Positions 1-7,914 of a DNA stretch of 58,930 bases are shown here, piece by piece. Location of the stretch: positions 1 through 58,930 of the forward strand of contig JAOUNS010000023.1 in assembly GCA_029880855.1 (NCBI GenBank). Reading direction: 5' to 3'. This stretch comes from Gammaproteobacteria bacterium. Its GTDB lineage: Bacteria; Pseudomonadota; Gammaproteobacteria; UBA6429; Thiohalophilaceae. The number at the start of each line of letters is the position of its first letter. The first letter of the stretch is position 1. The notes beneath the pieces are model-generated. The model made no database searches. It had not been told where the DNA came from and saw only the letters and a program-made list of their open reading frames with translations. A program made the translations under genes and the position numbers.

Positions 1-2222
1 CGCTGCACATCACCGATCTTAATGTGCGAGACACTCAGGTCGCGCTGCCACTGACTGTTGCCCGGGTCGGCCCGGGCCAGCCGCTCTGCAATGGCCAGCG
101 CTGCCTGATAACTTTGTAACGCCGCCGCAAGGCTCCCCTGCGCACGCTGCACATCACCGATGTTATCGTGCGCGACACTCAGGTCGCGCTGCCACTCACT
201 GTTGCCCGGGTCGACCCGGGCCAGCCGCTCTGCAATGGCCAGCGCTGCCTGATAACTTTGTAACGCCGCCGTAAGGCTCCCCTGCGTAACCTGCACATCA
301 CCGATCTTAATGTGCGAGACACTCAGGTCGCGCTGCCACTGACTGTTGCCCGGGTCGGCCCGGGCCAGCCGCTCACGTATGGCCAGCGCTGCCTGACAAC
401 TTTGTAACGCCGCCGCAAGGCTCCCCTGCGTAACCTGCACATCACCAATTTTATTGTGCGAGATACTGAGGTCGCGCTGCCACTGACTGTTGCCCGGGTC
501 GGCCCGGGCCAGCCGCTCTGCAATGGCCAGCGCTGCCTGATAACTTTGTAACGCCGCCGCAAGGCTCCCCTGCGCACGCTGCACATCACCGATTCTGTCG
601 TGCGCGACACTCAGGTCGCGCTGCCACTGACTGTTGCCCGGGTCGGCCCGGGCCAGCCGCTCACGTATGGCCAGCGCTGCCTGATAACTTTGTAACGCCG
701 CCGTAAGACTCCCCTGCGTAACCTGCACATCACCGATCTTAATGTGCGAGACACTCAGGTCGCGCTGCCACTCACTGTTGCCCGGGTCGGCCCGGGCCAG
801 CCGCTCACGTATGGCCAGCGCTGCCTGATAACTTTGTAACGCCGCCGCAAGGCTCCCCTGCCCACGCTGCACATCACCGATTCTGTCGTGCGAGACACTC
901 AGGTCGCGCTGCCACTCACTGTTGCCCGGGTCGGCCCGGGCCAGCCGCTCACGTATGGCCAGCGCTGCCTGATAACTTTGTAACGCCGCCGCAAGGCTCC
1001 CCTGCGCACGCTGCACATCACCGATGTTATCGTGCGCGACACTCAGGTCGCGCTGCCACTGACTGTTGCCCGGGTCGGCCCGGGCCAGCCGCTCACGTAT
1101 GGCCAGCGCTGCCTGATAACTTTGTAACGCCGCCGTAAGACTCCCCTGCGTAACCTGCACATCACCGATCTTAATGTGCGAGACACTCAGGTCGCGCTGC
1201 CACTCACTGTTGCCCGGGTCGGCCCGGGCCAGCCGCTCACGTATGGCCAGCGCTGCCTGATAACTTTGTAACGCCGCCGCAAGGCTCCCCTGCCCACGCT
1301 GCACATCACCGATTCTGTCGTGCGAGACACTCAGGTCGCGCTGCCACTCACTGTTGCCCGGATCGGCCCGGGCCAGCCGCTCACGTATGGCCAGCGCTGC
1401 CTGATAACTTTGTAACGCCGCCGCAAGGCTCCCCTGCGTAACCTGCACAGCACCGATTTCATCCAACAAAACAGAACGATCCCGCTCGGCCTGTTGCGGC
1501 AGGTGCTTCAGTTCCGTTTCAAACACTTGCCGCGCCCTGCCCAGATCACCTGCAATCACATAGAGCCGCCCCAGATAGATGGCATCCCAGGGATTGGTCT
1601 GATCCAGTTTCATCACCGCCTCGTAGGCCTGTATGGCGCGCTGTGTGTCAACGCCGAATGCCAATCGACCAATTCGGCGCCATTTTTCCACCGTGTGCTG
1701 TGAGGTATCCCGGGCGTCTCGGGTCAACAGATCCAGACCTTGTTGGGTTTGCCCTTCACCAATCAGGGCAATGGCACGGCGCTCCAGGGCTTCACCCTGT
1801 TTCAGGGTGGTCTCCAGTTCCTGTTTCAGGGCGGTGGCGGCCTGCTCGGCGGCTTGGGTTTTAGCCGATTTGATATCTTTTGCCAGAACCTTGAAGGCCT
1901 GGTCGATATAGTATTGTTCCAGGGCCGCCAGTTGCTGTTTTTGGGCTTTGCTCAGGGTGGCTTCGCGGGCTTTCAGGAATTCATACAGGGCCAGCTTGTC
2001 CTTATCGGGACCCGGTTTGTCGCAAGAGGTGATCAGCTTGTTGAGACCGACCAACGCCACCGTGTCGCAGACAAACATCCCGCCCTTGTTGCGCAGGGTG
2101 TCGTAGGTGCCCAGGAAGGCTGCCACAGCGGCGATGATGAGGGTGATCTTGCCCCAACGGCTTTTTTGCTTCAGCCATGCCAGGCGTTCCTTGAAGCGAA
2201 TTTTTGGTAGTGTGAATTTCAT
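1..2222 (-). CDS. TPR-repeat protein with N-terminal membrane segment (partial at window edge)
   Basis: An open frame reads leftward from the ATG at 2222-2220 and is still open at base 1, so at least 740 codons are visible and the C-terminus lies outside the window. Residues ~1-25 are basic, ~26-40 (ITLIIAAVAAFLG) form one likely membrane segment, and ~90-160 are an alanine/glutamine-rich helical, possibly coiled-coil stretch. From about residue 260 the protein consists of near-identical 48-residue units containing QGSLAAALQSYQAALAIRER and ARADPGNSEWQRDLSVSH, which are tetratricopeptide-type helical hairpins. TPR arrays mediate protein-protein contacts; the partner is unknown. The start is supported by the purine-rich GGGAAGGG a few bases upstream and by the basic-then-hydrophobic N-terminus. 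Other ORFs across the array are shadows in different frames. Confidence 0.85.
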   Translation of the reverse strand, partial: MKFTLPKIRFKERLAWLKQKSRWGKITLIIAAVAAFLGTYDTLRNKGGMFVCDTVALVGLNKLITSCDKPGPDKDKLALYEFLKAREATLSKAQKQQLAALEQYYIDQAFKVLAKDIKSAKTQAAEQAATALKQELETTLKQGEALERRAIALIGEGQTQQGLDLLTRDARDTSQHTVEKWRRIGRLAFGVDTQRAIQAYEAVMKLDQTNPWDAIYLGRLYVIAGDLGRARQVFETELKHLPQQAERDRSVLLDEIGAVQVTQGSLAAALQSYQAALAIRERLARADPGNSEWQRDLSVSHDRIGDVQRGQGSLAAALQSYQAALAIRERLARADPGNSEWQRDLSVSHIKIGDVQVTQGSLTAALQSYQAALAIRERLARADPGNSQWQRDLSVAHDNIGDVQRAQGSLAAALQSYQAALAIRERLARADPGNSEWQRDLSVSHDRIGDVQRGQGSLAAALQSYQAALAIRERLARADPGNSEWQRDLSVSHIKIGDVQVTQGSLTAALQSYQAALAIRERLARADPGNSQWQRDLSVAHDRIGDVQRAQGSLAAALQSYQAALAIAERLARADPGNSQWQRDLSISHNKIGDVQVTQGSLAAALQSCQAALAIRERLARADPGNSQWQRDLSVSHIKIGDVQVTQGSLTAALQSYQAALAIAERLARVDPGNSEWQRDLSVAHDNIGDVQRAQGSLAAALQSYQAALAIAERLARADPGNSQWQRDLSVSHIKIGDVQ
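3..1442 (-). repeat. Tandem array of ten 144-bp (48-codon) TPR units
   Basis: The landmark CTGCAC recurs at 3, 147, 291, 435, 579, 723, 867, 1011, 1155, 1299 and 1443, exactly every 144 bp, so the coding frame is kept. Units differ mainly in a short variable patch next to the landmark (taac, cgcacg or cccacg on one side, and cttaatg, gttatcg, ttctgtcg or tttattg on the other). The same variants recur three units apart (291, 723 and 1155; 867 and 1299), giving a 432-bp higher-order period that indicates recent unequal exchange or gene conversion. The array probably continues past base 1. Confidence 0.95.
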
Positions 2223-2586
2223 AACCCTTCCCTATTATGAATTGCCAAACAGCGATGAGTGATGCTGCTCGCGTCGATGGCTTTCTGTTCTGTCCGGCTC
2301 AGGTTAAAACATCTACGCGTTGTATGACAAGGCCGCCAGTCCTGTGCGATTCAGCCGATGTATCTTTGTGCTGTTTCTGGTTTCTCAACACGCCACTTCA
2401 CTACACATCAGCCTGTCATAAACAGCAGCTAATCCACCTCTTTTTGTCATTCATCCCGACACTTTAATCAGCACACTAAAAACACCAACTCTATCGCAGT
2501 TCCATCCAAACTGTCATTTTAAGCAGCTGTTCAAATCCGGTATTGTCGTTCAGATTCTTCAGTCTGTTTCAAACTGGAGAAAATCT
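2223..2586. other. Divergent intergenic region without a convincing gene
   Basis: This 364-bp gap separates the minus-strand TPR gene from the plus-strand secreted protein, so it should carry promoters for both. I see no clear -35/-10 pair. An open frame at 2237-2467 has no good ribosome-binding site and no recognisable features. The sequence ctggaga just before 2587 is the likely ribosome-binding site of the next gene. Confidence 0.5.
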
Positions 2587-4134
2587 ATGAAGCTTCGATC
2601 ACTACTATGCAGTATTGCCCTGATCTATAGTCTGGGTGCGGGCTCGGCCTTTGCGACGATTACCTTTACCGGTGGTTCATACTGGGCAAAAGGCTGGAGC
2701 CAACATACGCCATATCTGACGGCGGTGAGCTACTATGCCGCCAACAGTATTACGTCGGTCTATCCCACGACACCGATCAACACCGGCGATACCATTCAGC
2801 CGGGTGTGGATTCCAACGGGAATAATATTTATCAGGCTCTGCTTGGTATTTCCGGTGATGGCGACAAGTATCATGCCCAGATCCGCGAACAATCCATTCG
2901 TGAATATCGCTGGGCCTTGCGTGTGGTCTTTACCGCGCCGGATACCTCCGGTAACGGCAAGGCGCATTTCACCATGCCGGGTTTTCACCGCCACAGTATC
3001 AAGGTGGGTGATGATCAATTCAACAGTGGTTTCACTGTCAGTTACACCGTCGACAGTAACAACAAGGTCTCATATACCATGCCCTGGGGCGCCACTGTCA
3101 CGGGTGTGTTTACCACTGACCATCAGACGCTGATTATGTCTGATACCGGAGACGGACTGGGTTTGACCACAGCGGTGAAGGTTGCCGCCGGCACCACCAC
3201 ACTGGCCAATGATCACTATCTGTTCAACGGTTATATGCTGGAGATTAATCGCAACGATACCACCTATACAGATGGTGAAAACGGCAATGAGCAATTGACC
3301 GCTTATTTCTCTGCCAGTCTGGGCTGGCTGGATCTGGCTTCTTCACCAGGCAACTTCACCATGTCCACCATTGATTCACGCCTGACCATTGATAATCCGG
3401 AAAGCACCAGCCCCACTGTCAGCACCACCAATGATGATGAGAAGATGACCGATCTCAAGAGTGTGGTGATTGGCGCCTTCATGGACGGCGCCGGTCCGGT
3501 TGGTCCGAAAATGACCGACTGGATGGCGGTTTCCGATTCCGGCGAGATAGCCATTATGTCGAGTGCGACTGACTATGACACGCGTTTTAGTGACAGCAGT
3601 GTGGGCGGTACTGATCCCGCCTTTGCCCATCATTATCGGCATAATCAAAGCACAGCCACGATCATCAAGATCGCCAACTCCGGCACCCATACCACCAGTT
3701 CGCTGGCGGGCACCTGGTATCTGACCGGATACTTTGATGACTTTAACTCCAGTTCAGCCAATGGTTTGTCCGGGATCAGCACCGGTTCTTTGGTGCTCAA
3801 TGCCACCGGAACCGGTACCTTCAGTTTCACTGACACCAATAACATCAATGTATCTTCCAGCAATTCCGGTAACATCAACTGGACGGTGAAACAGATCTGT
3901 ATCGGTGTTGATGCGAGTAACACCCGTCTGGCCTATACACCCACCACCAATTGCGTCTCCAATGGCGGACGTGTTGTGGATACGGTTGAGATCAGTGATC
4001 CGGGCAGCGGCACGGTCTTTGTGAATATGTTTATCTCATCCACCGGCAAGCTGATGACCTACATGGATATGAAGGGTCTGGACAGCACCTCGGCCTATAA
4101 CCATTCACTGGGTAACGCCGTGAAATTGCCCTAG
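2587..4134 (+). CDS. Secreted Ser/Thr-rich protein of unknown function
   Basis: This 515-residue protein starts with a standard Sec signal peptide (MKLRSLLCSIALIYSLGAGSAFA, cleavage near residue 23). The mature part is rich in Thr, Ser, Asn, Gly and Asp and low in charge, as in extracellular beta-rich proteins. I see no catalytic motif, transmembrane segment or C-terminal sorting signal. A ribosome-binding site (ctggaga) lies 6-7 bases before the ATG, and a strong terminator follows directly, so the gene is probably a single transcription unit. Function is not recognisable; a surface or extracellular role is inferred from the signal peptide and composition. Confidence 0.8.
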   Translation: MKLRSLLCSIALIYSLGAGSAFATITFTGGSYWAKGWSQHTPYLTAVSYYAANSITSVYPTTPINTGDTIQPGVDSNGNNIYQALLGISGDGDKYHAQIREQSIREYRWALRVVFTAPDTSGNGKAHFTMPGFHRHSIKVGDDQFNSGFTVSYTVDSNNKVSYTMPWGATVTGVFTTDHQTLIMSDTGDGLGLTTAVKVAAGTTTLANDHYLFNGYMLEINRNDTTYTDGENGNEQLTAYFSASLGWLDLASSPGNFTMSTIDSRLTIDNPESTSPTVSTTNDDEKMTDLKSVVIGAFMDGAGPVGPKMTDWMAVSDSGEIAIMSSATDYDTRFSDSSVGGTDPAFAHHYRHNQSTATIIKIANSGTHTTSSLAGTWYLTGYFDDFNSSSANGLSGISTGSLVLNATGTGTFSFTDTNNINVSSSNSGNINWTVKQICIGVDASNTRLAYTPTTNCVSNGGRVVDTVEISDPGSGTVFVNMFISSTGKLMTYMDMKGLDSTSAYNHSLGNAVKLP

Positions 4135-4159
4135 TGCAATTATTATTTGTTAATGCAGA

Positions 4160-4188
4160 CGCGGCCCTTTTGGGCCGCGTTTTTGTTT
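4160..4188 (+). terminator. Rho-independent terminator after the secreted protein gene
   Basis: CGCGGCCC, a TTTT loop, then GGGCCGCG form a perfect 8-bp GC stem followed by TTTTTTGTTT. It lies 25 bp after the stop codon at 4134, between two convergent genes. Confidence 0.9.
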
Positions 4189-4205
4189 ATATCAAGCGAA
4201 ATCAG

Positions 4206-4616
4206 TTACGGTGTGGAGGGTCTGCTCTCCAGCGCAAACATCCATGGTTTTCGGCAATTCACCCGGTTACAGCCATAGGTCTCGCCGCTGTAATCGCCGG
4301 AGGTAAAACTGAATAACATGGTATATCCGGTGATGATTGCCGTGTTGGCCATTTGAATAAAGCGACCGGTATTTTCCGTTTCCGACAGGGGCAGGGCAAA
4401 GAACATGATCTGATGACCGGTGTCTTTCGGATAACCGCCACGGGATTTGATCGGCGGCTCGGCACACAGGACATGGGCCCGATCCGCCATGATGCTGATA
4501 TCCAGCACCACGCAACTGTAGTCGACCCTTGCCGCTACGGCACTGTTGGTAACGAAGGTCATCAATATGAGTATCATCAGGTATCGAAGACATAATGCTG
4601 TGAATTTATTGTCCAT
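4206..4616 (-). CDS. Small secreted protein, paralogue of the protein at 5450-5806
   Basis: This 136-residue protein has an N-terminal hydrophobic signal segment (LRYLMILILMTFVTNSAVAA) and a mature domain with about six cysteines. It aligns along its length with the 118-residue protein encoded upstream. Shared features are YxC near the mature start, a central F(F/W)A(L/V)P, a TxxAxIxG block, FS(F/Y)T(S/N)GDxSG, then GCxxxxCRxPW near the end. It is the last gene of a three-gene minus-strand set, 21 bp after the metallopeptidase. The location suggests a periplasmic or secreted partner of that peptidase. I recognise no named family. Confidence 0.75.
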   Translation of the reverse strand: MDNKFTALCLRYLMILILMTFVTNSAVAARVDYSCVVLDISIMADRAHVLCAEPPIKSRGGYPKDTGHQIMFFALPLSETENTGRFIQMANTAIITGYTMLFSFTSGDYSGETYGCNRVNCRKPWMFALESRPSTP

Positions 4617-4637
4617 GGTTGTGACCTCTGCAAGGTT

Positions 4638-5405
4638 TTACATGGCAAACAGGTTGAGTACCGGCACGGCGCCGGCCCAGCCGTCTTCCTGACTTTTACC
4701 GTACAACACCTGTGCGCCGTCAATGTCGCCTGCGGACAAGCCATTCCGGTTGCGCGGCGCACAATAGTTCATCACCGAAACATCATCGTAATAGGGTGTC
4801 AGATAAATACCCGCCACGGTCACCGGACCGTCATTGCATTTGGGTGTACCGTTGGGAAATTTGGCGTCCTGGCGATCCATTTCATGGTGGAAGCCCAGTG
4901 CATGACCGAATTCATGGATGGTCACGGTACGCAGCAACCGTTCATCACCGTTCTCCGTCATCATCCAGATATTCACCCCACCGGCATGATAACCGCCCCT
5001 GGGGAGAGCGTCGCCGCAACCGCCGCAATCATTTTTGATCAGATCCACATACATAAACCCGGCCGGGTTAGCCGGACAATCGCCCCAATTCACAAACCGG
5101 AGCATGGTCCATTTTTGCCATGAGGTCTCCAGTGCATCGCGCACCATGGCGCGTTTTGCCATCCACTCACTCTGGGTGTACTTGGTGGTGGGAAAGGTGA
5201 TATTGGGGTCAAACTTGTCCGGCTTGGTCCCGGGCGGGCGAAAACAGACCGGAACACGCACAACCTTTGGGTTGGCGTAGTTATCCCAGGGCCAGGGTTT
5301 ACCCGGCACTTCCGGTCCGTTTTGAAACAGGCCCGTCACTGCAGCGGGCATTAACAGTGCACACAGGCAAAGGATCCATCCTGAAATATGCAGGCGTTTT
5401 TTCAT
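4638..5405 (-). CDS. Secreted zinc metallopeptidase (HExxHxxGxxH)
   Basis: This 255-residue protein has a Sec signal peptide (MKKRLHISGWILCLCALLMPAAVTG). The catalytic motif HEFGHALGFHH at residues 164-174 gives three zinc-binding histidines and the catalytic Glu165. A Met-turn-like VMNY at 211-214 completes the metzincin-style signature, and GLSAGDIDG follows. Upstream is a region typical of such domains (NCGGCGDAL..GGVNIWM). The track ORF starts further upstream, but the ATG at 5405 is preferred because it has GGAGGTG at good spacing and begins the signal peptide directly. It lies between two genes for paralogous small secreted proteins and probably hydrolyses extracellular or periplasmic protein. 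Substrate and activation are unknown; six mature cysteines suggest disulfides. Confidence 0.85.
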   Translation of the reverse strand: MKKRLHISGWILCLCALLMPAAVTGLFQNGPEVPGKPWPWDNYANPKVVRVPVCFRPPGTKPDKFDPNITFPTTKYTQSEWMAKRAMVRDALETSWQKWTMLRFVNWGDCPANPAGFMYVDLIKNDCGGCGDALPRGGYHAGGVNIWMMTENGDERLLRTVTIHEFGHALGFHHEMDRQDAKFPNGTPKCNDGPVTVAGIYLTPYYDDVSVMNYCAPRNRNGLSAGDIDGAQVLYGKSQEDGWAGAVPVLNLFAM

Positions 5406-5449
5406 GGCCACACCTCCAATCCGGTAAATTCGGTTTGTTCCGACGACAA

Positions 5450-5806
5450 TTACTGAATTGCCGTCATCCAGGGGACACGGCAGTCCTTGGCCAGACAACC
5501 AAATGCCTGACCGCTGGTGTCACCATTGGTATAGGAGAACCGAATCTTGCGCCCGGCAATCAGTGCGGAACTGGTAACCGAGAGAAAGCGGTTGGCATGA
5601 TGGGCATCCGATGTCGGCACCGCCCAAAACCAGATACTTGCCGTACCGTCTTTGGCGGCGGCATTGCAACGCACATGGAGGCGACCTTTGAACACAGCGA
5701 CATGCACCGGTGTACAGATATAATCTGCCGCCGGAGCAGGGACAGGATGCATTGACAGGATAAGGAATGGCAGTACAAACCAACTTTTACGGAGCAGGAA
5801 ACGCAT
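5450..5806 (-). CDS. Small secreted protein, first gene of the metallopeptidase cluster
   Basis: This 118-residue protein starts with a signal peptide ending near APAAD. Its mature domain matches the downstream 136-residue protein (YxC start, AVP, FSYTNGDTSG, GCxxxDCRVPW). The ATG at 5806 has AGGAGG seven bases upstream, the best ribosome-binding site of the cluster. The three minus-strand genes (this one, the peptidase and the second paralogue) are spaced 44 and 21 bp apart and probably form an operon. A role as inhibitor, chaperone or substrate-binding partner of the peptidase is inference from position only. Confidence 0.75.
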   Translation of the reverse strand: MRFLLRKSWFVLPFLILSMHPVPAPAADYICTPVHVAVFKGRLHVRCNAAAKDGTASIWFWAVPTSDAHHANRFLSVTSSALIAGRKIRFSYTNGDTSGQAFGCLAKDCRVPWMTAIQ

Positions 5807-6122
5807 GACGGTATCCTCCTTTTGACCAGACCGGCTTCCGACTTTCCGGGCATACCGTTTTCAATCGTTACCAACGGCCATGCCCGGTTTGTATCATGCA
5901 AACAACCACACGACAATGACGGATAGTGACACAACGAGTAGTACAACTCCTTTAGTCATTCAAAGAGCGAAGGGTATGTGGAGAAAATGAATGACGGGGG
6001 ATTGGTATGTATAAAATCACAAGATCATGCTTCGTGCATTGATCATGCTCAACCAAACCGGCAATACCGCACGGCAGGCAACCCGCAATCTCCCTGTCGT
6101 GCGGTATACATTGATCTATCAC
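5807..6122. other. Intergenic region with a 14-bp hairpin
   Basis: This 316-bp stretch should hold the promoter of the peptidase cluster (minus strand) and the end of the next minus-strand gene. The only clear structure is an inverted repeat at 6065-6106 (arms TACCGCACGGCAGG and CCTGTCGTGCGGTA, one mismatch). It lies 16 bp beyond the stop of the minus-strand barrel gene. It probably serves as that gene's 3' stem-loop, although no long T-run follows. Confidence 0.5.
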
Positions 6123-7028
6123 TTAAAATCGGGCTGACATTTCCAACACGGTTGTTGTGCCATCCTCAACGCCGGTGTTACCGGCGAGGAATTGTGTATA
6201 CTCCAGCGCCATTAAAATATCGTCACGCACAAAGTAACTCCCTCTCAGAGTCAGATTCAGACCTTCATCATCTTGTTCATCGCTGATCACATAATCCAGA
6301 GCGCCGCCCAGCCCCGTTTTACGATCAAGAAATCTGCTCCAGGAAAACTGAAAGTGTGTTGTGGATTCGTTCGGATTACTTGATGAGTCCTCGTATGTTT
6401 TGACCGTGCTGATAACACCGAACTCCCACAGGGTGGCTGTTTGATTGGCTGTCAGCTGTAACTGCCGCCAACTGATATCAGAACTGGTTGTCGTGTAATC
6501 ACTCGCGATACCACCGGGTGAACTCAATTTGTTCTGCACCAGTGAAAATGACAGGTATGAAAACTTGTCGAAATAGAGGCCGAATTGCAAGGTGATGGTC
6601 TGGCTGTCTGCATCATATACCTTGATGCTGTTATTGGTGAGTGTGGTATCCCCTTGATCGATACCCAGACCAAAGGTTATGTCACCGCCGGCATTGACAT
6701 GGGTATAGTTGATCTTGCGAATAACGCTCTCGGTCGAAAAGACAATGGCGGGCCCGAGCGTCACCGATGCATCACTGGAATTAAGCTCAACAGCAAAGTG
6801 ACTGACGGGGTTAATAAATGCCGCCTCCAGATACGGGCCGGTGTCAGTCTTCACGTTGGACAAATACCCTGTGTAGCTGATCGAAAAAGACGCAATGGAT
6901 GTCGGCCCGGCGGAATCATCCAGCAGCTGTATGGTCGCCTGATGGCCGTAATCTGCCGCTGCAGTCGGACTCACACACAACAGCCAAAGCCCGGTCAGGC
7001 CGATAAACTTGCCAACGGTGTTTGTCAT
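6123..7028 (-). CDS. Putative outer-membrane beta-barrel protein
   Basis: The 301-residue product has a signal peptide (MTNTVGKFIGLTGLWLLCVSPTAAA). It then alternates short amphipathic strands with turns and ends in ...VLEMSARF, a C-terminal aromatic residue typical of outer-membrane barrels assembled by the BAM machinery. Strand-like pairs such as FGLYFDKFSYLSFSLVQNKL and GSYFVRDDILMALEYTQFLA are visible. I chose the ATG at 7028 because AGGAAA precedes it and it begins the signal peptide; the longer reading frame adds an unlikely 26-residue prefix. Ligand or transported substrate cannot be told. Confidence 0.7.
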   Translation of the reverse strand: MTNTVGKFIGLTGLWLLCVSPTAAADYGHQATIQLLDDSAGPTSIASFSISYTGYLSNVKTDTGPYLEAAFINPVSHFAVELNSSDASVTLGPAIVFSTESVIRKINYTHVNAGGDITFGLGIDQGDTTLTNNSIKVYDADSQTITLQFGLYFDKFSYLSFSLVQNKLSSPGGIASDYTTTSSDISWRQLQLTANQTATLWEFGVISTVKTYEDSSSNPNESTTHFQFSWSRFLDRKTGLGGALDYVISDEQDDEGLNLTLRGSYFVRDDILMALEYTQFLAGNTGVEDGTTTVLEMSARF

Positions 7029-7293
7029 TGTTTTTCCTGGTTCGTCCCACGTATCAGCAGAAATTAACATAAATCTGCACGGTGTAGAACCTGCTGACCA
7101 ATACACCCGTCAGGTTGCTGTCAGCCTCTCGCTTGTGGCCGGGAAACCCGGTAACACAAGCGGCCTACCGCTGTCTCCGACCATTACAAAAAAAGTCCTG
7201 TTGAATTCGACTCTTTTCGCTCAAATCGCCTACAGCAGCCGATAAGCACAGCCGATACAGGGCAAGGTAAATGACAACAAACAGGTGAGGCCC

Positions 7294-7818
7294 ATGATGA
7301 ATAAAGCGGCAACAGTTTTTGTGGTTTTCGCCGGCCTGCTTACCATTGCCGGCTGTACCAATGCAGTCAACGGCAAGGTAACGGGTGGCGGGACAATCGT
7401 TTCAGCCAGTGGCTCGGGCAAGGCCAATTTCGGGTTTAATGGCGATTCCTGCAGCGGCAAAGTGCAGGGCAAATTCAATTTTCATGACATGAATTACGCT
7501 AAAGACAAGGGTGGGGTGAAAATGAACGGCACAGTCACTGCGACCGATCATTGCGTTGCCTCCGGCACCGGGGTTCGTTATGCCACCGACTGCACCAGTT
7601 GTGCGGGCGGTTACATCATCAAGCTCAATTATCGTTCAACCAACCCGGGGATGAAAGGCGATGGTGTGGCTACGGCCTGCGTTAAAGATAACGGCCAGGG
7701 CATGAAGGCCACCAGTTCGGATTCGATCTGGATACGCGCCAACACCGGACCCTATCAGGGCTACTACAGCGCAGGTAATGTGCAAGGCAATATCAAGGGG
7801 CACTCCTGTGATTCATAA
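7294..7818 (+). CDS. Putative lipoprotein with beta-rich extracellular domain
   Basis: The product (174 residues) begins with a hydrophobic segment ending in the lipobox LTIAGC, so it should be lipidated on that cysteine. The mature part (VTGGGTI..SGKANFGF..GKVQGKFNFHDMN..GTVTA) has the rhythm of a beta-rich domain repeatedly found in bacterial exoproteins. It contains several cysteines, including a CTSC pair, that could form disulfides. AGGTGAGG precedes two consecutive ATGs (7294 and 7297), either of which may be the start. A strong hairpin terminator follows. It is not an obvious operon member; function unknown. Confidence 0.75.
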   Translation: MMNKAATVFVVFAGLLTIAGCTNAVNGKVTGGGTIVSASGSGKANFGFNGDSCSGKVQGKFNFHDMNYAKDKGGVKMNGTVTATDHCVASGTGVRYATDCTSCAGGYIIKLNYRSTNPGMKGDGVATACVKDNGQGMKATSSDSIWIRANTGPYQGYYSAGNVQGNIKGHSCDS

Positions 7819-7852
7819 TCACATGATCTGAATTTCTTACAACCCTGAATTG

Positions 7853-7890
7853 AAAACGGGTTCAGTGCCATGCATTGAACCCGTTTTTTT
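7853..7890. terminator. Bidirectional terminator between lipoprotein gene and yidC
   Basis: AAAACGGGTTCA, a short loop and TGAACCCGTTTT form a 12-bp stem, flanked by A-runs on the left and TTTTTTT on the right. It can therefore end transcription from the plus-strand lipoprotein gene and from the minus-strand yidC group, which converge here. Confidence 0.9.
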
Positions 7891-7914
7891 ATATTCCTGG
7901 ATTAACCAGTCTAA

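Noticed and set aside
323-610. 95-codon minus-strand frame inside the TPR array
   Set aside because: It is a shadow frame repeating the same low-complexity pattern as the 48-residue units; the long frame from 2222 explains the region.
3-1442. CRISPR-like tandem repeats
   Set aside because: The 144-bp period is in frame and coding, with no unique spacers between units.
2237-2467. 76-codon plus-strand frame upstream of the secreted protein
   Set aside because: No ribosome-binding site, signal or family pattern; the composition looks like non-coding DNA.
4134-4316. 60-codon frame overlapping the terminator
   Set aside because: It begins inside the terminator hairpin and overlaps a better minus-strand gene.
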